Assembly (NCBI GenBank): GCA_965276755.1
Contig: OZ255625.1
Coordinates: forward strand, 1,798,001-1,862,000
Source of the DNA: CAJCIS01 sp965276755
GTDB taxonomy: Bacteria; Pseudomonadota; Alphaproteobacteria; Acetobacterales; Acetobacteraceae
Direction: 5' to 3'
Length of the DNA stretch: 64,000 bases
A program made the position numbers and the translations under genes. Shown piece after piece: positions 15,893-24,907 of this stretch. The notes under the pieces are model-generated. The model was not told the origin of the DNA, ran no database searches, and saw only the letters and a program-made list of their open reading frames with translations. Every line of letters starts with the position of its first letter. Position 1 is the first letter of the stretch.

Positions 15893-16309
15893 TCAGCCCT
15901 CGCCCAAGCGCGTCACAAGCTTGGTCTTTATCGGCAATTTCGCCGCACCCAACGCCAACGCTTCGTGCGCGAGTTCGGTGGAAACCCCGTCGATTTCGAA
16001 CATGATGCGGCCGGGATGCACGCGCGCCACCCAGAATTCCGGGCTGCCCTTGCCAGAGCCCATGCGCACCTCCGCCGGCTTGGTGGAAACCGGCACGTCC
16101 GGGAAAATCCTGATCCACACACGCCCAGCACGCTTCATGGCGCGCGTGATGGCGCGGCGGGCCGCTTCGATCTGGCGCGCGGTAACGCGCTCGGGCTGGA
16201 GCGCCTTGAGGCCAAACTGGCCGAAATTGAGTGCCGATCCACCCTTGGCCAGGCCGTGAATACGGCCCTTATGCGCCTTGCGGTATTTGCTGCGTTTTGG
16301 CGAAAGCAT
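15893..16309 (-). CDS. rplP: 50S ribosomal protein L16
   Basis: 138 residues. MLSPKRSKYRKAHKGRIHGLAKGG, WIRIFPDVPVSTKPAEVRMGSGKG and the C-terminal helix are diagnostic. Located at the A-site side of the 50S subunit. 12 nt after rpsC. Confidence 0.97.
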   Translation of the reverse strand: MLSPKRSKYRKAHKGRIHGLAKGGSALNFGQFGLKALQPERVTARQIEAARRAITRAMKRAGRVWIRIFPDVPVSTKPAEVRMGSGKGSPEFWVARVHPGRIMFEIDGVSTELAHEALALGAAKLPIKTKLVTRLGEG

Positions 16310-16321
16310 GTCTGCGGATCC

Positions 16322-16999
16322 TTAGCGCTGCGGCGCCTGTTCGGCGGCGCGGCGGTCCTGTGCGGTCGGGTCGTTGGCCAGGATTTCGCCCTTGAAAATC
16401 CATACCTTGACGCCGCAGGTGCCGTAGGTGGTCTTGGCCGTTGCCGTGCCGTAATCGATATCCGCGCGCAGCGTATGCAGGGGCACGCGGCCTTCACGGT
16501 ACCACTCCACGCGCGCGATTTCAGCGCCACCCAGTCGCCCGCCGCAATTGATGCGGATGCCCTGCGCGCCAAGGCGCATCGCCGATTGCACGGCGCGCTT
16601 CATGGCGCGGCGGAAAGCGACGCGACGCTCCAGCTGCTGGGCGATGTTTTCGGCAACCAGCACGGCATCGATTTCGGGTTTACGGATTTCGACGATGTTG
16701 AGCGAGACATCGGACTTGGCCATGCGCGCTAGCTCTTTGCGCAGCACTTCGATGTCCTGGCCCTTCTTGCCGATGACCACGCCGGGGCGCGCGGCATAGA
16801 TGGTCACGCGCGGCTTTTTTGCCGGGCGTTCAATGACCACGCGAGATACGCCCGCGCCTGACAGCTTCTTGCGCAAATAACCGCGCAGCGCGAGATCATC
16901 ATGCAGCAGCTTGGAATAATCATTGCCGGCAAACCAGCGGCTGTCCCAGGTGCGGTTGATGCCGAGCCGCAGCCCGATCGGATTGACTTTGTGGCCCAT
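16322..16999 (-). CDS. rpsC: 30S ribosomal protein S3
   Basis: 225 residues. MGHKVNPIGLRLGINRTWDS start, KH-domain motif RPGVVIGKKGQDIEVLRKEL, and C-terminal GCKVW-type segment (TYGTCGVKVWIFKGE). Lines the mRNA entry tunnel. Follows rplV by 3 nt. Confidence 0.97.
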   Translation of the reverse strand: MGHKVNPIGLRLGINRTWDSRWFAGNDYSKLLHDDLALRGYLRKKLSGAGVSRVVIERPAKKPRVTIYAARPGVVIGKKGQDIEVLRKELARMAKSDVSLNIVEIRKPEIDAVLVAENIAQQLERRVAFRRAMKRAVQSAMRLGAQGIRINCGGRLGGAEIARVEWYREGRVPLHTLRADIDYGTATAKTTYGTCGVKVWIFKGEILANDPTAQDRRAAEQAPQR

Positions 17000-17002
17000 G
17001 GA

Positions 17003-17440
17003 TCAGGCTGCCTTTGCTGCTGCGGCCACTTTGCCGGGACGCGCGCGAGGGGTCTTGTCTTCTTCGGCCTCGGCCATTTCGGCGACCGTGATCTTCAGAT
17101 GCGAAAACCATTTTTCGATACGCGCGGACCGGCCGCGGCCTCGTGCATGAAAACGGCGCATGACCACGGAGCGGCCGACTTCGGCGCGGGTGACGACGAG
17201 CTGATCGACGTCGAGCTGATGGTTGTTCTCGGCGTTGGCGATCGCCGATTCCAGCGCCTTGCGCACGGATTGGGCAATGCGGCGCTTGGAAAACGTCAGC
17301 GTCGCAACAGCCTTGGACGCAGGCTGGTTGCGGATCAGGCCGGCAACCAGGTTGAGCTTGCGCGGGCTGATGCGCAAATTGCTCAGCGTGGCCTGTGCCT
17401 CGTTATCCGCCAGCAGGCGGGGATGTGGGGGCTTGCTCAT
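17003..17440 (-). CDS. rplV: 50S ribosomal protein L22
   Basis: 145 residues from ATG 17440 (MSKPPHPRLLADNEAQATLS). The core LRISPRKLNLVAGLIRNQPASKA and VMRRFHARGRGRSARIEKWFSH are diagnostic. A C-terminal extension rich in Glu then Ala/Lys goes beyond the ~110-residue standard, typical of several alphaproteobacteria. The frame to 17521 overlaps rpsS and is discarded. Confidence 0.96.
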   Translation of the reverse strand: MSKPPHPRLLADNEAQATLSNLRISPRKLNLVAGLIRNQPASKAVATLTFSKRRIAQSVRKALESAIANAENNHQLDVDQLVVTRAEVGRSVVMRRFHARGRGRSARIEKWFSHLKITVAEMAEAEEDKTPRARPGKVAAAAKAA

Positions 17441-17441
17441 T

Positions 17442-17720
17442 TCAGCCTCGCTTGGCCTTCTTGTCCGAGGAATGACCTGTGAAGGTACGCGTCGGGCTGA
17501 ATTCGCCGAATTTGTGCCCAACCATGTTCTCGTTGACCTGAACAGGCAGGAATTTATGGCCGTTATAGACGCCGAAGGTCAGGCCGACGAATTGCGGCAG
17601 GATCGTGCTGCGGCGCGACCAGATCTTGATGATCTCGTTGCGGCCGGAACCACGTGCCTTGTCGGCCTTTGCGAGAAGGTAGCCGTCAACGAACGGACCC
17701 TTCCAGACGGAACGTGCCAT
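17442..17720 (-). CDS. rpsS: 30S ribosomal protein S19
   Basis: 92 residues, MARSVWKGPFVDGYLLAKA start, WSRRSTILPQFVGLTFGVYNG and HKFGEFSPTRTFTGHSSDKK. One base before rplV. Confidence 0.97.
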   Translation of the reverse strand: MARSVWKGPFVDGYLLAKADKARGSGRNEIIKIWSRRSTILPQFVGLTFGVYNGHKFLPVQVNENMVGHKFGEFSPTRTFTGHSSDKKAKRG

Positions 17721-17739
17721 AGCCCTACTTGCCCCCGCC

Positions 17740-18570
17740 TTACTTAGATTTGCTGGCGCGGCGGATGATCAACTTGTCCGTCCGCTTGTTGACACGCGTC
17801 TTGTAGCCCTTGGTCGGCTTGCCCCACGGCGTCACTGGATGGCGGCCACCGCTGGTGCGGCCCTCGCCGCCGCCATGCGGATGGTCCACGGGGTTCATGA
17901 CAACGCCTCGGTTATGTGGACGCCGGCCGAGCCAGCGATTGCGCCCCGCCTTGCCGAGATGCTGGTTCATGTTGTCGGCGTTGCTGACCGCACCGATGGT
18001 CGCCATGCACTCGGCGCGCACGACGCGCAATTCGCCCGATTGCAGTTTGACCTGGGCGTAGCCTGCATCCTTGCCGACAAGCTGGGCATAGGTGCCCGCC
18101 GCGCGCGACATCTTGCCGCCCGCGCCCTGCTTGAGTTCGATATTGTGCACGATCGTGCCGACAGGGATCGCGGCCAGCGGCATCGCGTTGCCCGGCTTGA
18201 TATCGACGCGCAGGCCGGAGACTATGGCATCGCCCGCTTTGATGCGCTGCGGGGCCAGAATGTACGCCAGCTCGCCGTCACTGTATTTGATCAGCGCAAT
18301 GAAGGCGGTGCGGTTAGGATCGTATTCCAGACGCTCGACAACCGCCGGCACATCGAACTTGCGGCGCTTGAAATCAACAACGCGGTAGGATTGCTTGTGC
18401 CCGCCGCCGCGAAAGAAGCTCGTGGTGCGGCCATGGTTGTTGCGACCGCCCGAGTGCGACTTGCCCTCGGTCAGGCCCTTGACCGGCTTGCCCTTGTGCA
18501 GCTCGCTGCGATTAATCAGCACCGTGCCGCGAAGGCTCGGCGTGACGGGCTTGAATTGTCTGAGTGCCAT
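17740..18570 (-). CDS. rplB: 50S ribosomal protein L2
   Basis: 276 residues. MALRQFKPVTPSLRGTV start, GRNNHGRTTSFFRGGGHKQSY, and C-terminal RGVVMNPVDHPHGGGEG including the peptidyl-transferase-proximal histidine. Normal length and position. Confidence 0.98.
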   Translation of the reverse strand: MALRQFKPVTPSLRGTVLINRSELHKGKPVKGLTEGKSHSGGRNNHGRTTSFFRGGGHKQSYRVVDFKRRKFDVPAVVERLEYDPNRTAFIALIKYSDGELAYILAPQRIKAGDAIVSGLRVDIKPGNAMPLAAIPVGTIVHNIELKQGAGGKMSRAAGTYAQLVGKDAGYAQVKLQSGELRVVRAECMATIGAVSNADNMNQHLGKAGRNRWLGRRPHNRGVVMNPVDHPHGGGEGRTSGGRHPVTPWGKPTKGYKTRVNKRTDKLIIRRASKSK

Positions 18571-18580
18571 TATCCTGTCC

Positions 18581-18916
18581 TCAGGTCAGCTTGGTGGTCA
18601 GGTCGATGGATTGACCGTCAGCCAACTGCACGTACGCCTTTTTCACGTCCGAGCGCTTGCCGGGCCGCCCGCGGAAACGCTTGGTCTTGCCCTTGTTGAC
18701 CAGCGTGTTCACGCCGAGCACGGTGACACCGAACAAGCCCTCGACTGCCGCCTTGATGGACGGCTTGGTCGCATCCATCGCCACGCGGAACACGATCTGG
18801 CTGCGCTCGTTCAGCATCGTCGCCTTTTCGGTAATCACCGGACTGCGGATGATTTCGAACATGGCTTCGCGCGACAGGTGCTTTGCGGCGTGCTGAGCCG
18901 CGGCAATGCGGTTCAT
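18581..18916 (-). CDS. rplW: 50S ribosomal protein L23
   Basis: 111 residues. A short N-terminal leader precedes the core SREAMFEIIRSPVITEKATML; a Met inside this leader (position 19) is a possible later start. The ATG at 18916 overlaps the rplD stop by 4 nt, which favours the longer form. L23 surrounds the exit tunnel and docks SRP and trigger factor. Confidence 0.95.
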   Translation of the reverse strand: MNRIAAAQHAAKHLSREAMFEIIRSPVITEKATMLNERSQIVFRVAMDATKPSIKAAVEGLFGVTVLGVNTLVNKGKTKRFRGRPGKRSDVKKAYVQLADGQSIDLTTKLT

Positions 18917-19572
18917 GCGGTTTCTCCCGCTTCGGTATGATCGACGATGGTTTTGCTCAGGCGCGCGGTCAGGCCGTGAATGGCGGCGGCCGTGATGGCC
19001 AGCACGTCATGGCGCAATATGTCATAGACGTTCGCACCTTGCGTGGGCAGCACGTCCACGCCGTAGATGTTGGCCGAGGCCAGCGCGAAATTCACGTCCA
19101 CTTCATGGTCGATGATCAGCGCGGAATGCCAGCCGAGCACCTTGAATTTTGCAGCCAGGTCCTTGGTCTTTGGGCCGCCCACCGACGCGGCATCAAGCAC
19201 CACCAGCTTGCCATCCGCCTGCTTCTGCGAAAGGGCTGAAATCAGCCCAAGGCGGCGAACCTTCTTGGGAAGATCGTAGCCATGGTCGCGCACGACCGGC
19301 CCGTGCACGGCACCGCCAGTACGGAATTGCGGCGCGCGCAAGCTGCCCTGTCGCGCATTGCCGGTACCCTTCTGCTTGTAGGGCTTCTTGGTCGTGCCTG
19401 AGACTTCGCCCATGCCCAAGACCTTGTGGTTGCCCGAACGGCGCTTGGCCTGCTGCCAGTGCACCACGCGCGCCATGATGTCGGCACGCGGGCTTGCGCC
19501 GAAAATCTCCTCCGGCAAATCGGCCTGGTGGCCGGAATTGCCGTTATCGAGCGTGATGATGTCGATTTTCAT
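18913..19572 (-). CDS. rplD: 50S ribosomal protein L4
   Basis: 219 residues from ATG 19572 (MKIDIITLDNGNSGHQADL). KKPYKQKGTGNARQGSLRAPQFRTGG is the tunnel-lining loop. A Met four codons upstream (MRQT) is possible but less like homologues. In enterics L4 autoregulates the S10 operon; no leader of that type was identified here. Confidence 0.96.
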   Translation of the reverse strand: MKIDIITLDNGNSGHQADLPEEIFGASPRADIMARVVHWQQAKRRSGNHKVLGMGEVSGTTKKPYKQKGTGNARQGSLRAPQFRTGGAVHGPVVRDHGYDLPKKVRRLGLISALSQKQADGKLVVLDAASVGGPKTKDLAAKFKVLGWHSALIIDHEVDVNFALASANIYGVDVLPTQGANVYDILRHDVLAITAAAIHGLTARLSKTIVDHTEAGETA

Positions 19573-19580
19573 CGTCTGCC

Positions 19581-20267
19581 TCACGCGCCATGGGCGGAAT
19601 GAACCGCGGCGGGATAGGGCGCATCGGCGTGGCGCGCGCGCTTGATCGCGTCGCGCACCAGCACGTAGGTGCCAGCAGAGCCGGGCACCGCGCCGTGGAT
19701 CATGATCAGGCCGCGTTCGACATCAACGCGCGCAACCTGCAGGTTCAGCGTGGTGATGCGGTCCTGGCCCATATGGCCGGCCATTTTCTTGTTCTTGAAC
19801 GTCTTGCCCGGATCCTGGCGATTACCCGTCGAGCCCAGCGAACGATGGCTGATCGACACGCCGTGCGAGGCCTCAAGCCCCGCGAAATTCCAGCGCTTCA
19901 TGCCGCCCTGGAAACCCTTGCCCTGGCTCGTGCCGGTCACGTCCACTTTCTGGCCAACGACAAAATGGGCCGCGCTCAGCGTCGCACCCGATTCCAGAAT
20001 AGCATCGGCGGCAACACGGAACTCGACCAACTTGCGCTTTGGCTCAACGCGGACGCGCGCGTAATGGCCGCGCTGAGGCTTGGTGACATTCTTCACCTTG
20101 GCACGGCCGATGCCGAGCTGAACGGCCGTGTAGCCGTCCCTCTCCTGCGTGCGCGTGTCGACAACCTGCACTTCGTCCAGGTGCAGCACGGTGACGGGCA
20201 CATGCGTGCCGTCCTCGCGGAACAGCCGCGTCATACCCAATTTCTTTGCGATCAATCCGGTGCGCAT
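19581..20267 (-). CDS. rplC: 50S ribosomal protein L3
   Basis: 228 residues from ATG 20267 (MRTGLIAKKLGMTRLF). GKGFQGGMKRWNF and SHRSLGSTGNRQDPGKTFKNKKMAGHMG are diagnostic. The C-terminus has an alphaproteobacterial extension (ARHADAPYPAAVHSAHGA). The frame to 20294 begins inside rpsJ. Confidence 0.96.
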   Translation of the reverse strand: MRTGLIAKKLGMTRLFREDGTHVPVTVLHLDEVQVVDTRTQERDGYTAVQLGIGRAKVKNVTKPQRGHYARVRVEPKRKLVEFRVAADAILESGATLSAAHFVVGQKVDVTGTSQGKGFQGGMKRWNFAGLEASHGVSISHRSLGSTGNRQDPGKTFKNKKMAGHMGQDRITTLNLQVARVDVERGLIMIHGAVPGSAGTYVLVRDAIKRARHADAPYPAAVHSAHGA

Positions 20268-20274
20268 GGCGGCC

Positions 20275-20583
20275 TCAGATCTTGATTTCGACATCCACGC
20301 CGGACGCGAGGTCGAGCTTCATCAGCGCGTCCACCGTCTGCGGCGTGGGTTCGACGATATCGAGCAGCCGGCGATGCGTGCGGATTTCGAACTGCTCGCG
20401 GCTCTTCTTGTCCACGTGAGGCGAGCGGTTCACCGTGAAACGCTCGATATGCGTGGGCAGCGGGATCGGGCCACGAACGCGTGCACCCGTACGCTTGGCT
20501 GTATTGACGATCTCCTTGGTGCTGTTGTCCAGCACGCGGTGATCATACGCCTTGAGGCGAATGCGGATGTTCTGGTTGTCCAT
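20275..20583 (-). CDS. rpsJ: 30S ribosomal protein S10 (NusE)
   Basis: 102 residues from ATG 20583 (MDNQNIRIRLKAYDHRVLD). GARVRGPIPLPTHIERFTVNRSPHVDKKSREQFE is the S10 signature. Also acts as NusE in antitermination. Begins 25 nt after tuf. Confidence 0.97.
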   Translation of the reverse strand: MDNQNIRIRLKAYDHRVLDNSTKEIVNTAKRTGARVRGPIPLPTHIERFTVNRSPHVDKKSREQFEIRTHRRLLDIVEPTPQTVDALMKLDLASGVDVEIKI

Positions 20584-20608
20584 GACGGCTAATCCCGATC
20601 CCGTTCGC

Positions 20609-21796
<1,188 letters not shown>

Positions 21797-21842
21797 GATC
21801 GTATCTCCGGAGGTCCTGGTGGACGCTTTTGGGTCTTAGTGG

Positions 21843-22319
21843 TTACCAGCGGTAATGGCTGAAGGCCTTGTTGGCCTCTGCCATGCGATGGGTGTCTTCA
21901 CGCTTCTTAACCGCAGAACCGCGGTTGTTGACCGCGTCATGCAATTCGTTGCTCAGCTTGTCTTCCATCGTGTGCTCGCCGCGCTTGCGCGCCGCATCGA
22001 TGATCCAGCGTATCGCCAGCGCCTGGCGCCGCTCGGTGCGCACTTCGACCGGCACCTGATACGTCGCACCACCGACGCGCCGGCTGCGCACTTCAATGGC
22101 CGGCTTTACGTTCTCCAACGCCTCGTGGAACAGGCGCACGGGATCGGCCTGATTGCCGCCGCGCTTCTTCAGCACGTCGAGCGCACCATAGACGATGCCT
22201 TCGGCTGCGGATTTCTTCCCATCGTACATCAGCGCGTTCATGAAACGCGTAATCACGGTGTCGCCGAACTTGGCGTCCGGCAGGATGTCGCGCTTGACGG
22301 CGCGGCGGCGACGACTCAT
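21843..22319 (-). CDS. rpsG: 30S ribosomal protein S7
   Basis: 158 residues. MSRRRRAVKRDILPDAKFGD start and the C-terminal MAEANKAFSHYRW; GGATYQVPVEVRTERRQALAIRWI is diagnostic. Twelve nt after rpsL. Confidence 0.97.
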   Translation of the reverse strand: MSRRRRAVKRDILPDAKFGDTVITRFMNALMYDGKKSAAEGIVYGALDVLKKRGGNQADPVRLFHEALENVKPAIEVRSRRVGGATYQVPVEVRTERRQALAIRWIIDAARKRGEHTMEDKLSNELHDAVNNRGSAVKKREDTHRMAEANKAFSHYRW

Positions 22320-22331
22320 CGATTTCTGTCC

Positions 22332-22703
22332 TTACTTCGGCCGCTTGGCGCCGTAGAGCGACCGGCGCTTGCGGCGCTTGGCAATGCCCTGGGTGTCCAG
22401 CACGCCGCGCAGGATGTGGTAGCGTACGCCGGGCAGATCTTTTACGCGCCCGCCTCTAATCAGGACCACCGAGTGTTCCTGGAGGTTATGGCCCTCGCCG
22501 GGGATGTAGCTCACGACCTCATAGCCATTGGTCAGGCGCACCTTGGCAACCTTGCGCAGGGCCGAGTTCGGCTTCTTGGGCGTGGTCGTATAGACGCGCG
22601 TGCAGACGCCGCGCTTTTGCGGGCAGCCCTGCAGGGCGGGAACCTTGTTGCGCTTGGCCGCGGGCTCGCGGCCCTTGGCAATCAGCTGGTTGATCGTCGG
22701 CAT
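22332..22703 (-). CDS. rpsL: 30S ribosomal protein S12
   Basis: 123 residues from ATG 22703 (MPTINQLIAKGREPAAKRNK). PQKRGVCTRVYTTTPKKPNSALRKVAKVRL and GEGHNLQEHSVVLIRGGRVKDLPGVRYH are invariant; Lys at the streptomycin-sensitive position (TTTPKKPNSA) is wild type. First gene of the block; the frame to 22799 has no homology. Confidence 0.97.
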   Translation of the reverse strand: MPTINQLIAKGREPAAKRNKVPALQGCPQKRGVCTRVYTTTPKKPNSALRKVAKVRLTNGYEVVSYIPGEGHNLQEHSVVLIRGGRVKDLPGVRYHILRGVLDTQGIAKRRKRRSLYGAKRPK

Positions 22704-22928
22704 TAACGCGTCTGTCCTTGCCTTGCCTGCCCCGATTGGACCGCTGGTCGTTGTCCAGGCCGATGGCACACGGAACGCCCACACAGGATGGCGGACCATC
22801 CGTGCGGGGGTGCAGCTTTGCGCGCGGCCTAGGCCAGCCTTCCGGGCGGAGGGCGACGGCGCCGCGTGCTCTGGTGCCTTTGCAATCGGCGGTTTGGACC
22901 GGCGAGCCGGGGTAACCGAGAGGGCGGT

Positions 22929-22957
22929 GGATTACTGGCGTGGGGCGGGGGTGTCAA
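22929..22957 (-). promoter_or_regulatory. Probable sigma-70 promoter for the str/S10/spc block
   Basis: On the minus strand a perfect TTGACA (22952-22957) is followed by a 17 bp spacer and TAATCC (22929-22934), about 225 bp before rpsL. It fits the start of this long operon; the leader between promoter and rpsL (22704-22928) has no gene. Confidence 0.65.
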
Positions 22958-22985
22958 GGGCGGGGCGAATTTGGGAAAAGGCGAA

Positions 22986-23114
22986 GGAAGGCCAGGGGCC
23001 CTGCCGCTGGACTCCGCGAAGGACAAGTCCTTAGCGCCTTTTATTTCTTTTCAACAGAATGGAGGTCTGGAGGCACTGCCTCCAGCGGAGTCCAAGGGCA
23101 GAGCCCCTGGCCTT
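22986..23114. repeat. Family 2 palindromic repeat, copy 3
   Basis: Outer arms AGGCCAGGGGCCCTGCCGCT and AGGGCAGAGCCCCTGGCCTT with the inner CTGGAGGCACTGCCTCCAG stem. It lies between the str promoter and the upstream gene, and its outer part encodes the tail of the acyltransferase at 23031. Confidence 0.92.
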
Positions 23115-24143
23115 AGCCCTTCGCCTGATGCTGCCTCCAGCATGCCGAGCGACTTCCCGCAAGCCTGCAAGCGTCGCGACGTTTGCAAGCACCAGGCCGA
23201 CGCGCTGGCGGCGCTTGCTCGTCCAGCTCTGTTTGTAGGCGTCATCGCCGCGCCCGAAATCCAACGCGCGCACGCCGTCTTGCGCAATCAGATGCTCGAT
23301 CATCAATGCGGTCAGCACCGTGCCGGGCGAATGCGCGCGCGCGGCCTCGTCATGCGCCAGCTTCAGCACCGCGGCCCAATCCTGCCGCACCACCCAGATT
23401 TGTGCCGCCAGAACGCGGGGCGGAACGCGCAGCAATCCCAGCCGCAGCGAACCGTCCGCCGCGCAAGCGCGCATCAGCACCGCATTGAAATCGGGATAGG
23501 GCTCGGGCTCCTTCCAGCTTGTGGCGTAGACCGCTTCGTAGGCGGCAATGCCGGCCTCGACTTCAGCCGGCGCCTGCACGATGTCAAAGGCCGCACCTTG
23601 GGCCATCAGCTGTTTGGTGCGCCGGCGCACAGCTTCACGCACCGCGCCAGGGCGCGCGGCGAGGGTGGACGGCCAATCGGCCACATGCGCTTCGTGCCAG
23701 TTGCCGAAATGAACAAACCTCAGCGGCACAAGGCCGGTGCCTCTCAACGCGACCGCGATGGCCTCGGCCTGGGCCGCATCCAGCGCCTCCAGCCGCACGG
23801 TAGCGCGGCGGCGGCACCAGGCGGCAAAGCCGCGCCACACCTGCGCCGTCTGGGGGCCGTCCAGGCCGGGTGCCAGCAACGGCCGCCACAGGCAGGTGTA
23901 GGGCGTGCTCAGCGCGCCGGCGCCACCTGGCCAAACCATCATGGGAAACAGCGCGGCGGCGGCGGCCTGCCCGGTCAGGACCAGCAGCACGGCGCGCGCG
24001 CGGGGCGGCAGGCCGGCGGCGATGACCGTGCGGTACCAGGCTGCACTGGAGAAAAAATCCGCGCCCATAAGCGCGCGCGCCGATGCCGGCAACGCATCCA
24101 CCGTGTCGTATTCTGCCGCGGTAAGCTCAGCTTTTGAGGGCAT
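23031..24143 (-). CDS. FemAB/CelD-like GNAT acyltransferase with repeat-derived tail
   Basis: 370 residues from ATG 24143 (MPSKAELTAAEYDTV); the frame to 24383 is a shadow of the next gene. The C-terminal half has the BioF2/CelD-like acetyltransferase pattern: RLGLLRVPPRVLAAQIWVV, then the H-x8-G-T-VL block around HDEAARAHSPGTVLTALMIEHL and FGRGDDAYKQSW. Such proteins usually modify envelope polysaccharides. Its last ~25 residues (ARGSALGLRWRQCLQTS...) come from family 2 repeat. It overlaps the DUF218 gene by 17 nt and probably acts with it in envelope assembly. Substrate unknown. Confidence 0.75.
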   Translation of the reverse strand: MPSKAELTAAEYDTVDALPASARALMGADFFSSAAWYRTVIAAGLPPRARAVLLVLTGQAAAAALFPMMVWPGGAGALSTPYTCLWRPLLAPGLDGPQTAQVWRGFAAWCRRRATVRLEALDAAQAEAIAVALRGTGLVPLRFVHFGNWHEAHVADWPSTLAARPGAVREAVRRRTKQLMAQGAAFDIVQAPAEVEAGIAAYEAVYATSWKEPEPYPDFNAVLMRACAADGSLRLGLLRVPPRVLAAQIWVVRQDWAAVLKLAHDEAARAHSPGTVLTALMIEHLIAQDGVRALDFGRGDDAYKQSWTSKRRQRVGLVLANVATLAGLREVARHAGGSIRRRAKARGSALGLRWRQCLQTSILLKRNKRR

Positions 24144-24849
24144 ACCAGGCCCAGCCGAGCAGTTCGTGGGCCGCCCAGTAGCTCTCCTGCCACGCCCGCG
24201 GATTGGGCGTGAAGGCGCCCGCATTCCATCCGGCGCCCGCATCGATCTGCACGGGTGCCGGCACGGCACGCAGCCCGGCGTGGCGGAAGGCCAGCAGCGC
24301 CCGGCGCATGTGCCAGGCGTGCGTGACGAGGTAGATGCTGTCGATCCCCTGTGCGCGCAGGATGGCGGCACTCTCTCGCGCATTCTGCCAGGTGTCGCCC
24401 GATCGATCTTCGGCCCAATGCACGGGGGTGGCGAAATCCTCTGCCATGCTGCCGGTCATCATGGCGGCGAGCGCGGGCGCGCCGGTGCGGATGATGCCGC
24501 CGCTGACCAGCACCGGCAGATGGGTGCGCCGCGCCAGGAGCGCGCCGGCCGCCTCGCGCTGGAGTGTCAGCATGCCGACATGCCAGGTGGTGCCCAGCGA
24601 AGTTTCGATACGTTGCTGGTCTCCGCTGAGGATGACGATGGCCTGTGGCGGCGCGGCCGGGTCTACATGCGTATCGAGCCCTTGGCCCAGCAGCGCCAGC
24701 AGGTTGGTGGACACGACGGGCAATCCCAGCACAAGTAGGCCCAGTATCCCAAAGACAGAGAGCCAGCGCCGCCGGAATAGCAGTCCGGCGCAAGCGGTAA
24801 GCAGCAAGCACCCAGGCGGCAATATGAGATTTTCTAAAACGGCGTGCAT
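24127..24849 (-). CDS. DUF218 (YdcF/SanA/ElyC-like) envelope protein
   Basis: 240 residues from ATG 24849 (MHAVLENLILPPGCL). Two N-terminal hydrophobic helices, then a periplasmic DUF218 domain: AIVILSGD, VLVSGGI, TWQNARESAAIL and LVTHAWHMRRA. The family includes SanA and ElyC, linked to envelope integrity and lipid-carrier metabolism. An upstream in-frame ATG at 24891 would add 14 residues (MFFFEKKNQKTF...) read purely from a family 3 hairpin, so the shorter start is preferred. Divergent from the acyltransferase at 24908. Confidence 0.78.
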   Translation of the reverse strand: MHAVLENLILPPGCLLLTACAGLLFRRRWLSVFGILGLLVLGLPVVSTNLLALLGQGLDTHVDPAAPPQAIVILSGDQQRIETSLGTTWHVGMLTLQREAAGALLARRTHLPVLVSGGIIRTGAPALAAMMTGSMAEDFATPVHWAEDRSGDTWQNARESAAILRAQGIDSIYLVTHAWHMRRALLAFRHAGLRAVPAPVQIDAGAGWNAGAFTPNPRAWQESYWAAHELLGWAWYALKS

Positions 24850-24853
24850 ACAG

Positions 24854-24901
24854 ACAAAAGTTTTTTGGTTCTTTTTTTCAAAAAAGAACAAGCTTTCTTC
24901 T
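24854..24901. repeat. Family 3 A/T-rich hairpin repeat, copy 1 (single hairpin)
   Basis: Contains AAAAGTTTTTTGGTTC followed by a run that pairs as GTTCTTTTTTTCAAAAAAGAAC. It lies between two divergent genes. Confidence 0.88.
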
Positions 24902-24907
24902 TAACCA

